Shown piece by piece: positions 15,230-23,867 of a stretch of DNA of 64,000 nt. The first letter of the stretch is position 1, and every line of letters begins with the position of its first letter. The notes under the pieces are model-generated. The model was given only the letters and a program-made list of their open reading frames with translations. It did no database searches and was not told where the DNA came from. The stretch comes from Cohnella thermotolerans DSM 17683. GTDB lineage: Bacteria > Bacillota > Bacilli > Paenibacillales > Paenibacillaceae. Made by a program: the position numbers and the translations under genes. The stretch lies in the NCBI RefSeq assembly GCF_000429825.1, contig NZ_AUCP01000028.1, positions 1-64,000 of the forward strand, read 5' to 3'.

Positions 15230-16056
15230 CGCGGATTCGGAAGCTTCTCCCGGAAGCCGTCTTGTATGCGGTGCTCGCCGTCTGTGCGCTGGCGGTGCTG
15301 TACCCGGTCCTGTACACGTTCGCGACCGCGCTGCTGACGCCGGCGGAAGCGAGCGAGTATCCGCCGCGCCTGTTCCCGCGCAGCTTCTACCTGCAAAATT
15401 TCATCGACGTGTTCGGCCTCGTCCCGATTGCGGCGTTTATCGGCAACACCTTCCTCGTCTCGGGCGTCGTCATGATCGGCCAGCTCGTCACCTCCAGCAT
15501 GGCCGCTTACGCCTTCGCGCGAATGAACTTTAAAGGGAAAAACCTGCTGTTCGCCCTCTTCATGGCGACGATGATGATTCCGTGGGAAGTGACGATCATT
15601 CCCAACTACCTGACCGTGCGCGCCTGGGGATGGCTCGATTCGTACCAGGGCCTGATCGTGCCGTTCCTGGCGGCTTCCTTCGGCACGTTCCTGCTGCGGC
15701 AATTTTTCATGCAGCTGCCTGCCGAGCTGTTCGAAGCGGCTCGCATGGACGGCTGCGGACACGTCCGTTATTTCGTCTCGCACGTCATTCCGCTGTCCAG
15801 GCCCGCGCTCGGGACGCTGGCGGTCTATTCCTTCCTGAACATGTGGAACGCCTACCTGTGGCCGCTGCTTGTGACGAACAGCGACAAGATGAGAACGGTC
15901 CAAATCGGCGTCTCGATGCTGCAGTTCCAGGAGACGACTTCGTGGAATCTCGTGTTCGCGGGCATTACGCTGGTTATTCTGCCCTCGCTGCTGCTGCTCG
16001 CTCTCGGTCTGAAGCAGTTGGTGCGCGGCATGACCGTAGGGGCGTTGAAGGGTTAA
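15226..16056 (+). CDS. ugpE: Glycerol-3-phosphate-type ABC permease UgpE
   Basis: Second membrane subunit, 276 residues from ATG 15226, which lies inside the ugpA stop (ATGA). A longer in-frame reading upstream runs through ugpA in another frame and is not real. The EAA loop is EAARMDGCGHVRYFVSHVIPLSRP, and the C-terminus RGMTVGALKG is the standard MalG/UgpE ending. About six membrane segments are visible. ugpB follows 76 bases downstream. No UgpC ATPase is present nearby. Confidence 0.8.
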   Translation: MTRIRKLLPEAVLYAVLAVCALAVLYPVLYTFATALLTPAEASEYPPRLFPRSFYLQNFIDVFGLVPIAAFIGNTFLVSGVVMIGQLVTSSMAAYAFARMNFKGKNLLFALFMATMMIPWEVTIIPNYLTVRAWGWLDSYQGLIVPFLAASFGTFLLRQFFMQLPAELFEAARMDGCGHVRYFVSHVIPLSRPALGTLAVYSFLNMWNAYLWPLLVTNSDKMRTVQIGVSMLQFQETTSWNLVFAGITLVILPSLLLLALGLKQLVRGMTVGALKG

Positions 16057-16132
16057 TCGGTCTAACGGAAGCGATCCGCTGCGAGAAGCAGTTGATTGAT
16101 AAAAAAGTAGACAAGGGAGAGAGTACCTTACT

Positions 16133-17557
16133 ATGAAGAAGCTTCATTCGAAAGGGTTGCTTATCGCTTCCTCCGCCGCCTTGCTGTTGACGGCGACCGC
16201 CTGCGGCGGCGGAGGCTCCGAATCCGGCAGCGCGCCGACCGAAAGCCTGGCTTCCGCCAGCAATTCCTCGTCCGGCAGCAGCGAATCGGCCGCTTCGAGC
16301 GAACCGTCCGCAAGCAGCGCCGGCCCCGTAAAAATCGTCTGGTGGCACTCCATGACCGGCCCGGGGGCGCAGGCGATCGATAAAATCGTCTCCGACTTCA
16401 ACGCGAGCCACTCGGACATTCAAGTTCAGGCGGTGTATCAAGGAACGTACGACGACAGCCTGAACAAGATGAAAGCGTCGATGGGCTCATCCGAAGGCCC
16501 GAACATCGTGCAGGTTTACGAGATCGGCAGCCGCTTCATGGCGGACTCCGGGGCGATCACTCCGATGCAGAAGTTCATCGACGAGGATCAGTACGACCTG
16601 AGCCGACTGGAACCCCACATTACGAGCTACTACACGATCGACGGCAAGCTGAACGCCATGCCCTTCAACACTTCGAATCCGATTCTCTATTACAATAAGG
16701 ATGCCTTCAAGGCGGCCGGTCTGGATCCGGAGAAGCCGCCGAAAACGTTCGAAGAATTCGAGCAGGCCGCGAAGGCGCTCAGCAAGAACGGGAAGAAGGG
16801 CGCTTCCATCGCCATTTACGGCTGGTTTATGGAGCAGCTGTTCGCCAATCAGAACGCGGATTACGTCAACAACGGCAACGGCAGAACGTCTCCCGCGACG
16901 GAGTCGCTCGTCAACAGCGAAGCGGGCGTCCGCACCTTGACCTGGTGGAAAAAGATGATCGACGAGAAGGTCGTCTCCAACCTCGGGCGCAAGACGGACG
17001 ACACGGACGCCGCCTTCGCGGCCGGGCAAATCGCCATGACGATCGATTCCACCGCATCGCTGCGCAAGATCGTCGATTCGGTCGGCGGCAAGTTCGAGGT
17101 GGGCACCGGGTTTCTGCCGCGTCCGGCCGACGCCAAGGAAGGCGGCGTCGTCGTGGGAGGAGCCAGCCTGTACATTCTGAACAACAAGCCGGAGAACGAG
17201 CAGAAGGCGGCCTGGGAGTTCATCAAATATGTGACGACGCCGGAAGTGCAAGCCTACTGGAACGTGAATACGGGCTACTTCCCGATCACGAAGGCGGCGT
17301 ACGACCAGCCCATTTTGAAGGATAACATGGCCAAGTTCCCGCAGTTCCAGACGGCGGTCGACCAGCTGCACGCATCCGCGGACTCGACCGCGACGCAAGG
17401 CGCGCTCATGGGCGTGTTCCCCGAAGCGCGGCAGATCGTCGAAGGCGCCATCGAATCCGCCTTGAACGGCCAACAGGAGCCGAAGGCCGCGCTCGACGCC
17501 GCCGCGAAGCAAATTACGGACAAGCTGGCGCAATACAACAGCACGGTGAAGAAATAA
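16133..17557 (+). CDS. ugpB: Glycerol-3-phosphate-type binding lipoprotein UgpB
   Basis: Extracytoplasmic binding protein of 474 residues with lipobox TATACGG and a Ser/Ala-rich linker up to about residue 62. Family features of UgpB are clear: VWWHSMTGPGAQAIDKIV, then VYQGTYDDSLNKMKA, then NIVQVYEIGSRFM, MPFNTSNPILYYNKDAFKAAGLDPEKPPKTFEEF. These motifs form the glycerol-3-phosphate pocket region in the known family, although related proteins bind other sugars. It is the last gene of ugpA-ugpE-ugpB and is followed by a strong terminator. Confidence 0.82.
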   Translation: MKKLHSKGLLIASSAALLLTATACGGGGSESGSAPTESLASASNSSSGSSESAASSEPSASSAGPVKIVWWHSMTGPGAQAIDKIVSDFNASHSDIQVQAVYQGTYDDSLNKMKASMGSSEGPNIVQVYEIGSRFMADSGAITPMQKFIDEDQYDLSRLEPHITSYYTIDGKLNAMPFNTSNPILYYNKDAFKAAGLDPEKPPKTFEEFEQAAKALSKNGKKGASIAIYGWFMEQLFANQNADYVNNGNGRTSPATESLVNSEAGVRTLTWWKKMIDEKVVSNLGRKTDDTDAAFAAGQIAMTIDSTASLRKIVDSVGGKFEVGTGFLPRPADAKEGGVVVGGASLYILNNKPENEQKAAWEFIKYVTTPEVQAYWNVNTGYFPITKAAYDQPILKDNMAKFPQFQTAVDQLHASADSTATQGALMGVFPEARQIVEGAIESALNGQQEPKAALDAAAKQITDKLAQYNSTVKK

Positions 17558-17580
17558 ACGCGTTGCAAGCCTCGTTTGCC

Positions 17581-17610
17581 AGTCCCGGCGGAATGTCCGC
17601 CGGGACTTTT
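17581..17610 (+). terminator. Rho-independent terminator after ugpB
   Basis: A perfect 11-bp GC-rich stem (17581-17591 and 17597-17607) with a 5-nt loop is followed by a short T run. Confidence 0.88.
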
Positions 17611-17822
17611 GCGGCATGGCGGACTGGGAATAACCTCACGGCCGGTAAATAGCAAACAGTCAAGCGGCAGCCCGAAGCGCCTGAAGCGGCGGAGGCTGCC
17701 GTTCGCTTTTTCCCTTCCCCGAAAAAGGTTGAGAAAACTTCAACCTTGTCCCGCAGCGCAAGGCGAGATAGAATTTGGAATATCTTATAAATCACATTAA
17801 AATACTAGGAGTTAATAGCGCA

Positions 17823-18120
17823 ATGAGAATCATCTACTTCGATATCGATTCGCTTCGGCCGGATCACATGAGCTGTTATGGGTCCACGGCGCGCTTACCC
17901 ATTGGGGCCCCGGATGCGAATTCGATTATCCCGAAGGAGACGGACATAGCGAGACGGTTCCTTTCTTCACGAACGGGAAAGGCGTCGACGTCGCCTGGTC
18001 GACGCCGGCAAGCTCGTCACCGACAAATATTCGCTCGATCAAACGCAGGAAGCGATGGAGCGGGCGCTCAACCATAAGAGCGAATGCTTGAAAGTCGTTG
18101 TCTACCCGAACGGGCGGTAA
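17823..18120 (+). pseudogene. Composite remnant: sulfatase start joined to polyol dehydrogenase end
   Basis: An intact ribosome-binding site (TAGGAG) and ATG begin a sulfatase N-terminus (IIYFDIDSLRPDHMSCYGS), with the metal-binding Asp of that family, but the homology stops after about 24 residues. A middle stretch in another frame (17882-18000) reads as protein (HWGPGCEFDYPEGDGHS) that I cannot place. From about 18006 to the TAA at 18120 the sequence encodes the C-terminus of a zinc polyol dehydrogenase (DKYSLDQTQEAMERALNHKS), matching the end of the intact protein at 48235-49290. At least two genes were therefore reduced to fragments here, by deletion or by an assembly fault. Confidence 0.8.
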
Positions 18121-18205
18121 TCGGCTTTCGCCGCCCGTCAGCAGGACTTCACGGACTTTAACCTGATCGGTTGAACCGGCAGATCGCAACAGCATAAGTC
18201 AAGCG

Positions 18206-18263
18206 GACCATCCTTGGGGCATGGGAGCGAACGGGCTCCCGCGCTTTGGGCGATGGTCTTTTT
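18206..18263 (+). terminator. Rho-independent terminator after the remnant
   Basis: Outer stem GACCATC/GATGGTC (18206-18212 and 18252-18258) with an inner GGGAGC/GCTCCC hairpin, followed by TTTTT. It isolates the remnant from the next operon. Confidence 0.75.
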
Positions 18264-18324
18264 GCCGTCTTCGCACCTTAAAAAAGGACACTCCGGACGT
18301 TAATAATGATCCGTATTCAACGAA

Positions 18325-18342
18325 TGTAAGCGATTTTATAAT
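18325..18342 (+). promoter_or_regulatory. cre site overlapping the -10 of the LplB-type operon
   Basis: TGTAAGCGATTTTA (18325-18338) fits the cre consensus with one mismatch and overlaps the TATAAT at 18337-18342. CcpA bound here would cover the promoter. The -35 (TATTCA at 18314) is weak. Confidence 0.6.
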
Positions 18343-18374
18343 GAGGTCATCGCATGACAGGAGGTGGAGCCGGC

Positions 18375-19373
18375 GTGAGCAAGCCGCTAACAGCAACCGT
18401 GTCGACGCCGGAACAGACGAAGCCGCGAGCCTCGGACCCGGACGGCTTCTTCAGGCAATTCCGCAAGCAGCTGCCCTTTCAAATTTTCGTGCTGCTGGGC
18501 ATCGGTTTCTTGCTCGTCTTTTCGTATACGCCGCTGTTCGGCATTTTGATGGCTTTCAAGGATTATCGCATCACGATGGGCATTCAAGGCATTTTCACAA
18601 GTTCGTGGGTTGGGCTGGCCTATTTCCGAGAGATGGTTCAGGACTACAATTTCCCGACGCTCGTCCGCAACACGATCGAGCTGAGCTTGCTGAAGCTCGT
18701 CTTCTCGTTCCCCGTTCCTGTGCTGCTCGCCGTCATGCTGAACGAGGTGCGCCGCTCGGCTGTGAAGCGCTTCGTGCAGACGGCCAGCTATTTGCCGCAT
18801 TTCATTTCTTGGGTCGTCGTCTCCGGCATCGCCACCGCGCTTTTCTCGGCGGATTCGGGTCTCGTTAACGATCTGCTTATGTCGCTGCACTTGATCAAGA
18901 AGCCGCTCGAAGTGCTGACCGATCCGGATTCCTTCATGAGCCTGGCGGTCGTCTCGGCGGTATGGAAGGAGACGGGCTGGTGGACGATCATCTTCCTGGC
19001 GGCCATCGCGGGCATCGATCCGCAGCTGTACGAAGCGGCGGCCATGGACGGCGCCGGTCGGCTGAAGCGGATCTGGCATATTACGCTGCCGGGCATGAAG
19101 AGCGCGATTGTCGTCATGCTCATCCTGGCCATCGGCAACATACTCGGGGGCGGGCTGGCCGGCTCGAACTTCGAGCAAGCCGTTCTGTTCGGCAATCCGC
19201 TCAACAGCGACAAGTCGCAAATCTTGCAGAGCTACGCGTTTAACGTCGGCTTGGCGCAAGGCCGATTCGCGTTCGCGACCGCGATCGATCTCGTGCAGTC
19301 GGCCATCGCGCTTGTGCTGATGCTGTCCGCCAACTCCGCAGCCAAGCGCTTTTCCGGATCCGGCCTGTACTGA
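18375..19373 (+). CDS. LplB/YteP-type ABC sugar permease
   Basis: Permease of the LplB branch of CUT1 importers, 332 residues. GTG 18375 is chosen because the full Shine-Dalgarno AGGAGGTGG lies seven bases before it; ATG 18354 lies upstream of that site. Family marks: YTPLFGILMAFKDYRI near the first membrane segment, VMLNEVRRSAVKRFVQTASYLPHFISWV, and the EAA loop EAAAMDGAGRLKRIWHITLPGM. Such permeases import oligosaccharides such as those from pectin or hemicellulose. It pairs with 19422-20303, but the binding-protein gene of this operon is broken, so the importer may be non-functional or borrow a binding protein. Confidence 0.88.
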   Translation: MSKPLTATVSTPEQTKPRASDPDGFFRQFRKQLPFQIFVLLGIGFLLVFSYTPLFGILMAFKDYRITMGIQGIFTSSWVGLAYFREMVQDYNFPTLVRNTIELSLLKLVFSFPVPVLLAVMLNEVRRSAVKRFVQTASYLPHFISWVVVSGIATALFSADSGLVNDLLMSLHLIKKPLEVLTDPDSFMSLAVVSAVWKETGWWTIIFLAAIAGIDPQLYEAAAMDGAGRLKRIWHITLPGMKSAIVVMLILAIGNILGGGLAGSNFEQAVLFGNPLNSDKSQILQSYAFNVGLAQGRFAFATAIDLVQSAIALVLMLSANSAAKRFSGSGLY

Positions 19374-19421
19374 CGCCGCCTAAGCGAAGCAGCCACACCC
19401 CAGAGCAAAGGAGGACAAGCC

Positions 19422-20303
19422 GTGTACGGCAGAAAAACGACTGAAGACCGGATCGTGGACGGCGTCAACTATACGCTGCTCGGCATGATCGCGTTCCTCA
19501 CCTTGTATCCGTTCTATTACGTGCTGATCGCTTCCTTCAACCTCGGAGAGGACACGGCGAAGGGCGGCCTGTACTTGCTGCCCCGCGCCTTCACGCTAAG
19601 CAACTATACCTTTTTCTTCAAGGATCCGAAGTGGATCGACGCATTCGGCGTCACGGCGCTGCGGACGGTCGTCGGAACGGCGCTGAGCGTCCTGTTCACC
19701 TCGCTCGTCGCCTACGGCCTGGCGAAGCCGGATCTGGTGCTGCGCAAGCTCTACTTCCTGCTCGTCGTCGTCGCCATGAACGTCTCCGGCGGCCTGATCG
19801 CCTACTATGTCGTTCTGCGCGGCATCGGGCTGCTCAATACGTTCGGCGTTTACGTCATCCCGACGATGCTCAACTTGTTCTTCCTGATGATCGCCATTTC
19901 GTTCTTCCGGGACATTCCATCCGACCTTGCCGAGTCGGCGCGGATCGACGGAGCGGGAGAGACGTTCATTTTCCTGAAAATCGTTCTTCCGGTCTCGCTG
20001 CCGCTCTTGGCGACGATGGCGCTCTTCCTCGGTTCCGGCCAATGGAATTCCTGGCTCGATTCCGCCTACTTCGTGCAGGATCAGTCGCTGCGGACGCTCG
20101 CTTACCGGATGATGGAGGTCGTCAACCAGACGATGATCGGCTCGGACTCGCAAGCGGCGCAGTTCACCTCGAAGCTCGGCGTCACCCAGTTCTCCGTGCA
20201 GGTCACGGCGATGGTCATCTCGGTGTTCCCGATCATGTGCGTGTACCCGTTCCTGCAGAAGCACTTCGTTCAGGGCATGATGCTCGGTTCCGTCAAAGGC
20301 TGA
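19422..20303 (+). CDS. YtcP/LplC-type ABC sugar permease
   Basis: Partner permease of 293 residues, GTG start after AAGGAGG. It has the YtcP-type opening (DGVNYTLLGMIAFLTLYPFYYVL), the EAA loop ESARIDGAGETFIFLKIVLPVSLPLL, and the C-terminus GMMLGSVKG. It follows the LplB-type permease by 48 bases and precedes the deleted binding-protein gene by 85 bases, the normal order for this class of operon. Confidence 0.88.
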   Translation: MYGRKTTEDRIVDGVNYTLLGMIAFLTLYPFYYVLIASFNLGEDTAKGGLYLLPRAFTLSNYTFFFKDPKWIDAFGVTALRTVVGTALSVLFTSLVAYGLAKPDLVLRKLYFLLVVVAMNVSGGLIAYYVVLRGIGLLNTFGVYVIPTMLNLFFLMIAISFFRDIPSDLAESARIDGAGETFIFLKIVLPVSLPLLATMALFLGSGQWNSWLDSAYFVQDQSLRTLAYRMMEVVNQTMIGSDSQAAQFTSKLGVTQFSVQVTAMVISVFPIMCVYPFLQKHFVQGMMLGSVKG

Positions 20304-20388
20304 TAAGGCTCGGCGGCGCGTCCGTTCCCAGCGGATTACCCGCCGGTTCTTATACATGTTAAACTTATGAAAAGGGGATGTACAAGAG

Positions 20389-20983
20389 ATGTTGAAAGCG
20401 CTGCAACGAACCGCCCTTTTAACTTCCGCAGCCGCGCTCGCGTTCGGCGCGCTGACCGCGTGCGGATCGAACGACGAAGCCTCCGCGCCGTCCGGTTCCG
20501 CCTCGGCTTCCGCTTCCGGCGGGAGCGCGCAGCCGGTTGAATTGAACCTGTTCGTCGATCAGCCGTGGTGGCCGCTCAAGGATTGGTCCGGCTCCGTTCC
20601 GGAAGAGATTACGAAGAAGACCGGCGTCAAGCTGAACATAACGGTAGCGACCGACGAGAAGCAGCTGCCGCTCATGATCGCGTCCGGCGATTTGCCCGAC
20701 CTCGTCGTGACGAGCACCCAAATTACGCGGTGCGCTGACGACGTTCAATTCGGCGATCGGTCTCGTCGTTCCGGATCCTGACTCGCAGGAGCAAATCATC
20801 GAGACCAATATTACGAACATGATGAAGAACGAGGAGACCAAAGTATTTCTGGCCAAGTCGGAGGAGGACGCCAAGACGGCTTATGCGGCTATGGTCGCCC
20901 AGGCGGACAAGATCGGCATGGCCAAGTTGGAGAAGTGGGCGAACGACAAGTACGCCCAGGTGAAGCAGCAGTTCCAGCAATAA
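20389..20983 (+). pseudogene. Internally deleted LplA/YtcQ-type substrate-binding protein
   Basis: The 5' part encodes a lipoprotein signal (ALTACGS) and the N-terminal binding-protein fold up to SGDLPDLVVTSTQIT, about 114 residues. At about 20727-20735 the frame changes and the sequence resumes at the C-terminal end of the same family (ALTTFNSAIGLVVPDP, then NMMKNEETKVFLAKSEEDAK, ending at TAA 20983). Family members are around 500 residues, so roughly 300 residues are missing together with the ligand pocket. The shifted frame gives a 130-residue product ending at 20781. It is the third gene of the 18375-20303 operon and its loss should disable import. Confidence 0.85.
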
Positions 20984-21120
20984 AGGCAGAGCAGAGCGTC
21001 AAGCGGCCGGCCATCGGCGGCGATGGCGGCCCGGGGCCACGAGCGGCGAAGCTTCGGCATCGCCGCGTCGGGCTCTTTCGCATTGGGGCGGGACGAGAAG
21101 ATGGGAGAGACGACGCGGGA

Positions 21121-21129
21121 TGGTATAAT
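21121..21129 (+). promoter_or_regulatory. Extended -10 promoter of the kinase/regulator pair
   Basis: TGGTATAAT is a TGn extended -10 element 34 bases before the histidine kinase start. No -35 is evident. Confidence 0.5.
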
Positions 21130-21162
21130 AGGGCGAGAGCGAAATGAAAGCGGTGCCATCTG

Positions 21163-22980
21163 ATGAATCCGATCTGCAAGAAATACCGGAGCCGGAAGCA
21201 GACGAGAATCGTGACGAAGCTGTTCATCGGCTACGTGCTGCTCATCTGCATTCCGTTCGTTATTTTCGGCTACGTCTTCTACCGCCAGATGTACGGCAAT
21301 ATGCTAAGCGAGTACAAGAACGGCAAGGAGCAGTTTACGGCCCAGGCCTACAGCAATCTGGAGGTCGAGTTGTCCAAGCTCGAATCCGTCTATCCGCTGT
21401 TCCAGAACAATACCAAGCTGACGGAATTTCTGAGCGGTGCGTATTCGACCGACGTGGATATGGTATACAACTATTTGAAGGAGATCAGCCCGACGTTCTC
21501 GTTCGCCTCGCTCACGAACCCGATTGTCGGCGACATCCGCATTTACAAGGAAAATCCGGACGTGCTCGAGCTCGCTCCCGACATTGTCGACATCCGGTCC
21601 TTTACCGATCCGGCGCACGAGGCGGAGGCGAAGGCGCTGGCCCCGAACAAGGGCTTGTGGACGTTCCGGCCGCAAGCGAAGACGAAGCTGCCGGTTCTGA
21701 CGTACATGCACAAGCTGTATACGGACAATTACGTGCAGGAGCTGGGACTGCTGCAAATTACGGCCACCGACCGGCTGTTCGACCAACTGTTCGCCACGCT
21801 GAAGAGCGGGGAGAGTGGGACGGGCATCTTCATGGTCGACGACGGCGGCCGCATCGTCTACGCCGAGCCGATGGCCGGTTGGACCGGCGAAGAATTGGCG
21901 GACGTGGCCGGCCGAGTCGCCCCTTCCGGCATGTCCAGCTTCTTCGTTCGCCGCCATGCGTACCTGGTGAACGCCTTCAGCGTCGACAAGTGGCATCTTC
22001 GCGTCGTGGCGGTGCGGAAGGTCACGAGCGTCTTCGGCCTGAACGGCAACGTCGGCTGGTCGATCGCCGCCGGCGTCGCTCTGCTGGCGATCTTGTCGCT
22101 ATTCTATTTTCTGATCGCGTCCTCCCTGACCCGCAGAATCCTTCGCTTCTCGCGCCACATGAAGCGTGTCCGGGGCCCGCAGCTGGCGCTCTACCCGGAA
22201 GAGAGCGGCAACGACGAGCTCGGCTTTCTGATCTCGTCCTACAATGCGATGGTGCGGCGGGTGGACGAGCTGATCGGAGCGGTGCATCGGACGGAGCTGC
22301 TCAAGAAGGAGGCGGAGCTGCGAATGCTGCAGGCGCAGATCAAACCGCACTTCATCTACAATACGCTGGAGACGATGCGGATGCTGGCGCTCGTCAAAGA
22401 GGATCACGAGGTGGCGGAGATGTCGTTCCTGCTCGGCAAGCTGCTGCGTTACAGCCTCTCCGGCAACAAGGACGAGACGGTGCTCGGCGAGGAGCTGAAC
22501 CACATTCGGCACTATATCGCGATCCATAAGCAGCGGATGGGGGACCGGCTCACGGTCGAATTCGAGACGGACGACCGCGCGCTCGGCCTCCCCTGCCCCC
22601 GGTTCATCCTGCAGCCGATCGTCGAGAACAGCATTCTGCACGGATTGGGCAAGTCGAGAAGGCCGGGGCGGATCCGCGTGGAAGTCCGCGACGCGGCGGA
22701 TGCGGTCGTCATACGGCTGTCCGACAACGGGGCGGGCATTCCGGAGGAGAAGCTGGCCGCTCTGCGCGAGCGTCTGGCCGGCGCCGGGGAACAGCCCGTC
22801 TCATCCGGCACCGGCGGCATCGGGCTGATCAACGTAAGCGAGCGGATTCGTTCGTTTTACGGCGGACGGTCGGGCATCTCGGTCGACAGCGCGGAGAACG
22901 AGGGAACGCGATTCACCGTTCGGCTGGACAAAACCGCGGCGAGGAGGCTGCATCATGCTGAAGCTTATGCTGGTGGATGA
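21163..22980 (+). CDS. YesM-type sensor histidine kinase
   Basis: Membrane sensor kinase of 605 residues. A transmembrane segment at about 20-40 precedes an extracytoplasmic sensing domain, a second one lies at about 305-325 (AAGVALLAILSLFYFLIASSL), and a HAMP-like linker follows. The phosphoacceptor is in QIKPHFIYNTLE (His396), and the ATP-binding domain has the N box ILQPIVENSILHG and the glycine box DNGAGIPEE with GIGLINV. It overlaps the response regulator by 26 bases. It probably senses the saccharide served by the adjacent importer at 18375-20303, but that is inferred from position. The ribosome-binding site is weak. Confidence 0.9.
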   Translation: MNPICKKYRSRKQTRIVTKLFIGYVLLICIPFVIFGYVFYRQMYGNMLSEYKNGKEQFTAQAYSNLEVELSKLESVYPLFQNNTKLTEFLSGAYSTDVDMVYNYLKEISPTFSFASLTNPIVGDIRIYKENPDVLELAPDIVDIRSFTDPAHEAEAKALAPNKGLWTFRPQAKTKLPVLTYMHKLYTDNYVQELGLLQITATDRLFDQLFATLKSGESGTGIFMVDDGGRIVYAEPMAGWTGEELADVAGRVAPSGMSSFFVRRHAYLVNAFSVDKWHLRVVAVRKVTSVFGLNGNVGWSIAAGVALLAILSLFYFLIASSLTRRILRFSRHMKRVRGPQLALYPEESGNDELGFLISSYNAMVRRVDELIGAVHRTELLKKEAELRMLQAQIKPHFIYNTLETMRMLALVKEDHEVAEMSFLLGKLLRYSLSGNKDETVLGEELNHIRHYIAIHKQRMGDRLTVEFETDDRALGLPCPRFILQPIVENSILHGLGKSRRPGRIRVEVRDAADAVVIRLSDNGAGIPEEKLAALRERLAGAGEQPVSSGTGGIGLINVSERIRSFYGGRSGISVDSAENEGTRFTVRLDKTAARRLHHAEAYAGG

Positions 22981-23809
22981 CGAACCGGCCATTCTGACCG
23001 GATTAAAGTATATGATCGGCCAGGAGAAAACGTTGTTTACGGATGTGGTGTGCGCCTCCGACGGCATCGAGGCGCTTGAGATGCTCGACAGCCACAAGCC
23101 GGACCTGATGATCACCGACATTCAGATGCCCGAGATGAACGGCCTGGAGCTCATCCGGGAGGCCCAGCGCAAGCGCGACATGCGCTTCGTCGTCTTGACG
23201 GGCTACGACACGTTCGAATACGCGCGGCAGTCTATCCGGCTCCAGGTCGCCGATTATTTGCTCAAGCCGATCGACCGGAAGGAGCTGTCCGCACTGCTCC
23301 GGAAGACGGCTCTGGACATCGTCGGAGACAAGGGACGCGGCGGAAGCGCCGGCCGAACGGCCGAAGCGGATGCAGCCGGGACTGCGGCCGATTCCGAGCA
23401 GGCTCATCATGCCGCGATCCGCAAATTCAAGGCATTCATTCAGGACAACTATATGACGGATTTGTCGCTGGAGCAGGTGGCGGAGCATCTCGGGCTGCAT
23501 CCGAATTACGTGTGCGGCGTGCTGAAGCGGGAGACGGACATGACGTTCGTCCAATATTTGCGGCAGGTACGGCTGGAGAAAGCCAAAGAGCTGCTGAGGA
23601 GCCAGCCCGCCATGCCGCTCGAGCAGGTGGCGGTCAGCGTCGGGTATTTGAACCCGCGGCATTTCTACAAGGTGTTCAAGAAGGTCGTCGGCCAGACGCC
23701 CGGAAGCTTCCGGGGGGGCGAGAACGGCTTGGCCAACACCGTTAGCTCAGGGCAGAAGCCTGCTGCGCCCCTCGCCGCCCCCAACAAGACGGCAAAACCG
23801 TCTTGCTGA
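22955..23809 (+). CDS. YesN-type response regulator with AraC DNA-binding domain
   Basis: Response regulator of 284 residues: a receiver domain (residues 1-120; acidic pocket DDE, phosphoacceptor Asp55 in ITDIQMPEM, Lys in LLKPID) and a C-terminal AraC double helix-turn-helix (about 155-255, ending VGYLNPRHFYKVFKKVVGQTPGSFR). A short Ala/Gly-rich linker joins them. The C-terminal tail of about 30 residues after the AraC domain is not conserved in the family. The gene starts inside the kinase gene, so the two are coupled. A small hairpin, CAAGACGG/CCGTCTTG (23785-23805), overlaps its last codons. Confidence 0.92.
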   Translation: MLKLMLVDDEPAILTGLKYMIGQEKTLFTDVVCASDGIEALEMLDSHKPDLMITDIQMPEMNGLELIREAQRKRDMRFVVLTGYDTFEYARQSIRLQVADYLLKPIDRKELSALLRKTALDIVGDKGRGGSAGRTAEADAAGTAADSEQAHHAAIRKFKAFIQDNYMTDLSLEQVAEHLGLHPNYVCGVLKRETDMTFVQYLRQVRLEKAKELLRSQPAMPLEQVAVSVGYLNPRHFYKVFKKVVGQTPGSFRGGENGLANTVSSGQKPAAPLAAPNKTAKPSC

Positions 23810-23867
23810 GTCGAGTAGGTCTCAAGGGACAAACAAGAAGCGTCCCGATAGTTGAACGTTTAGGAGG

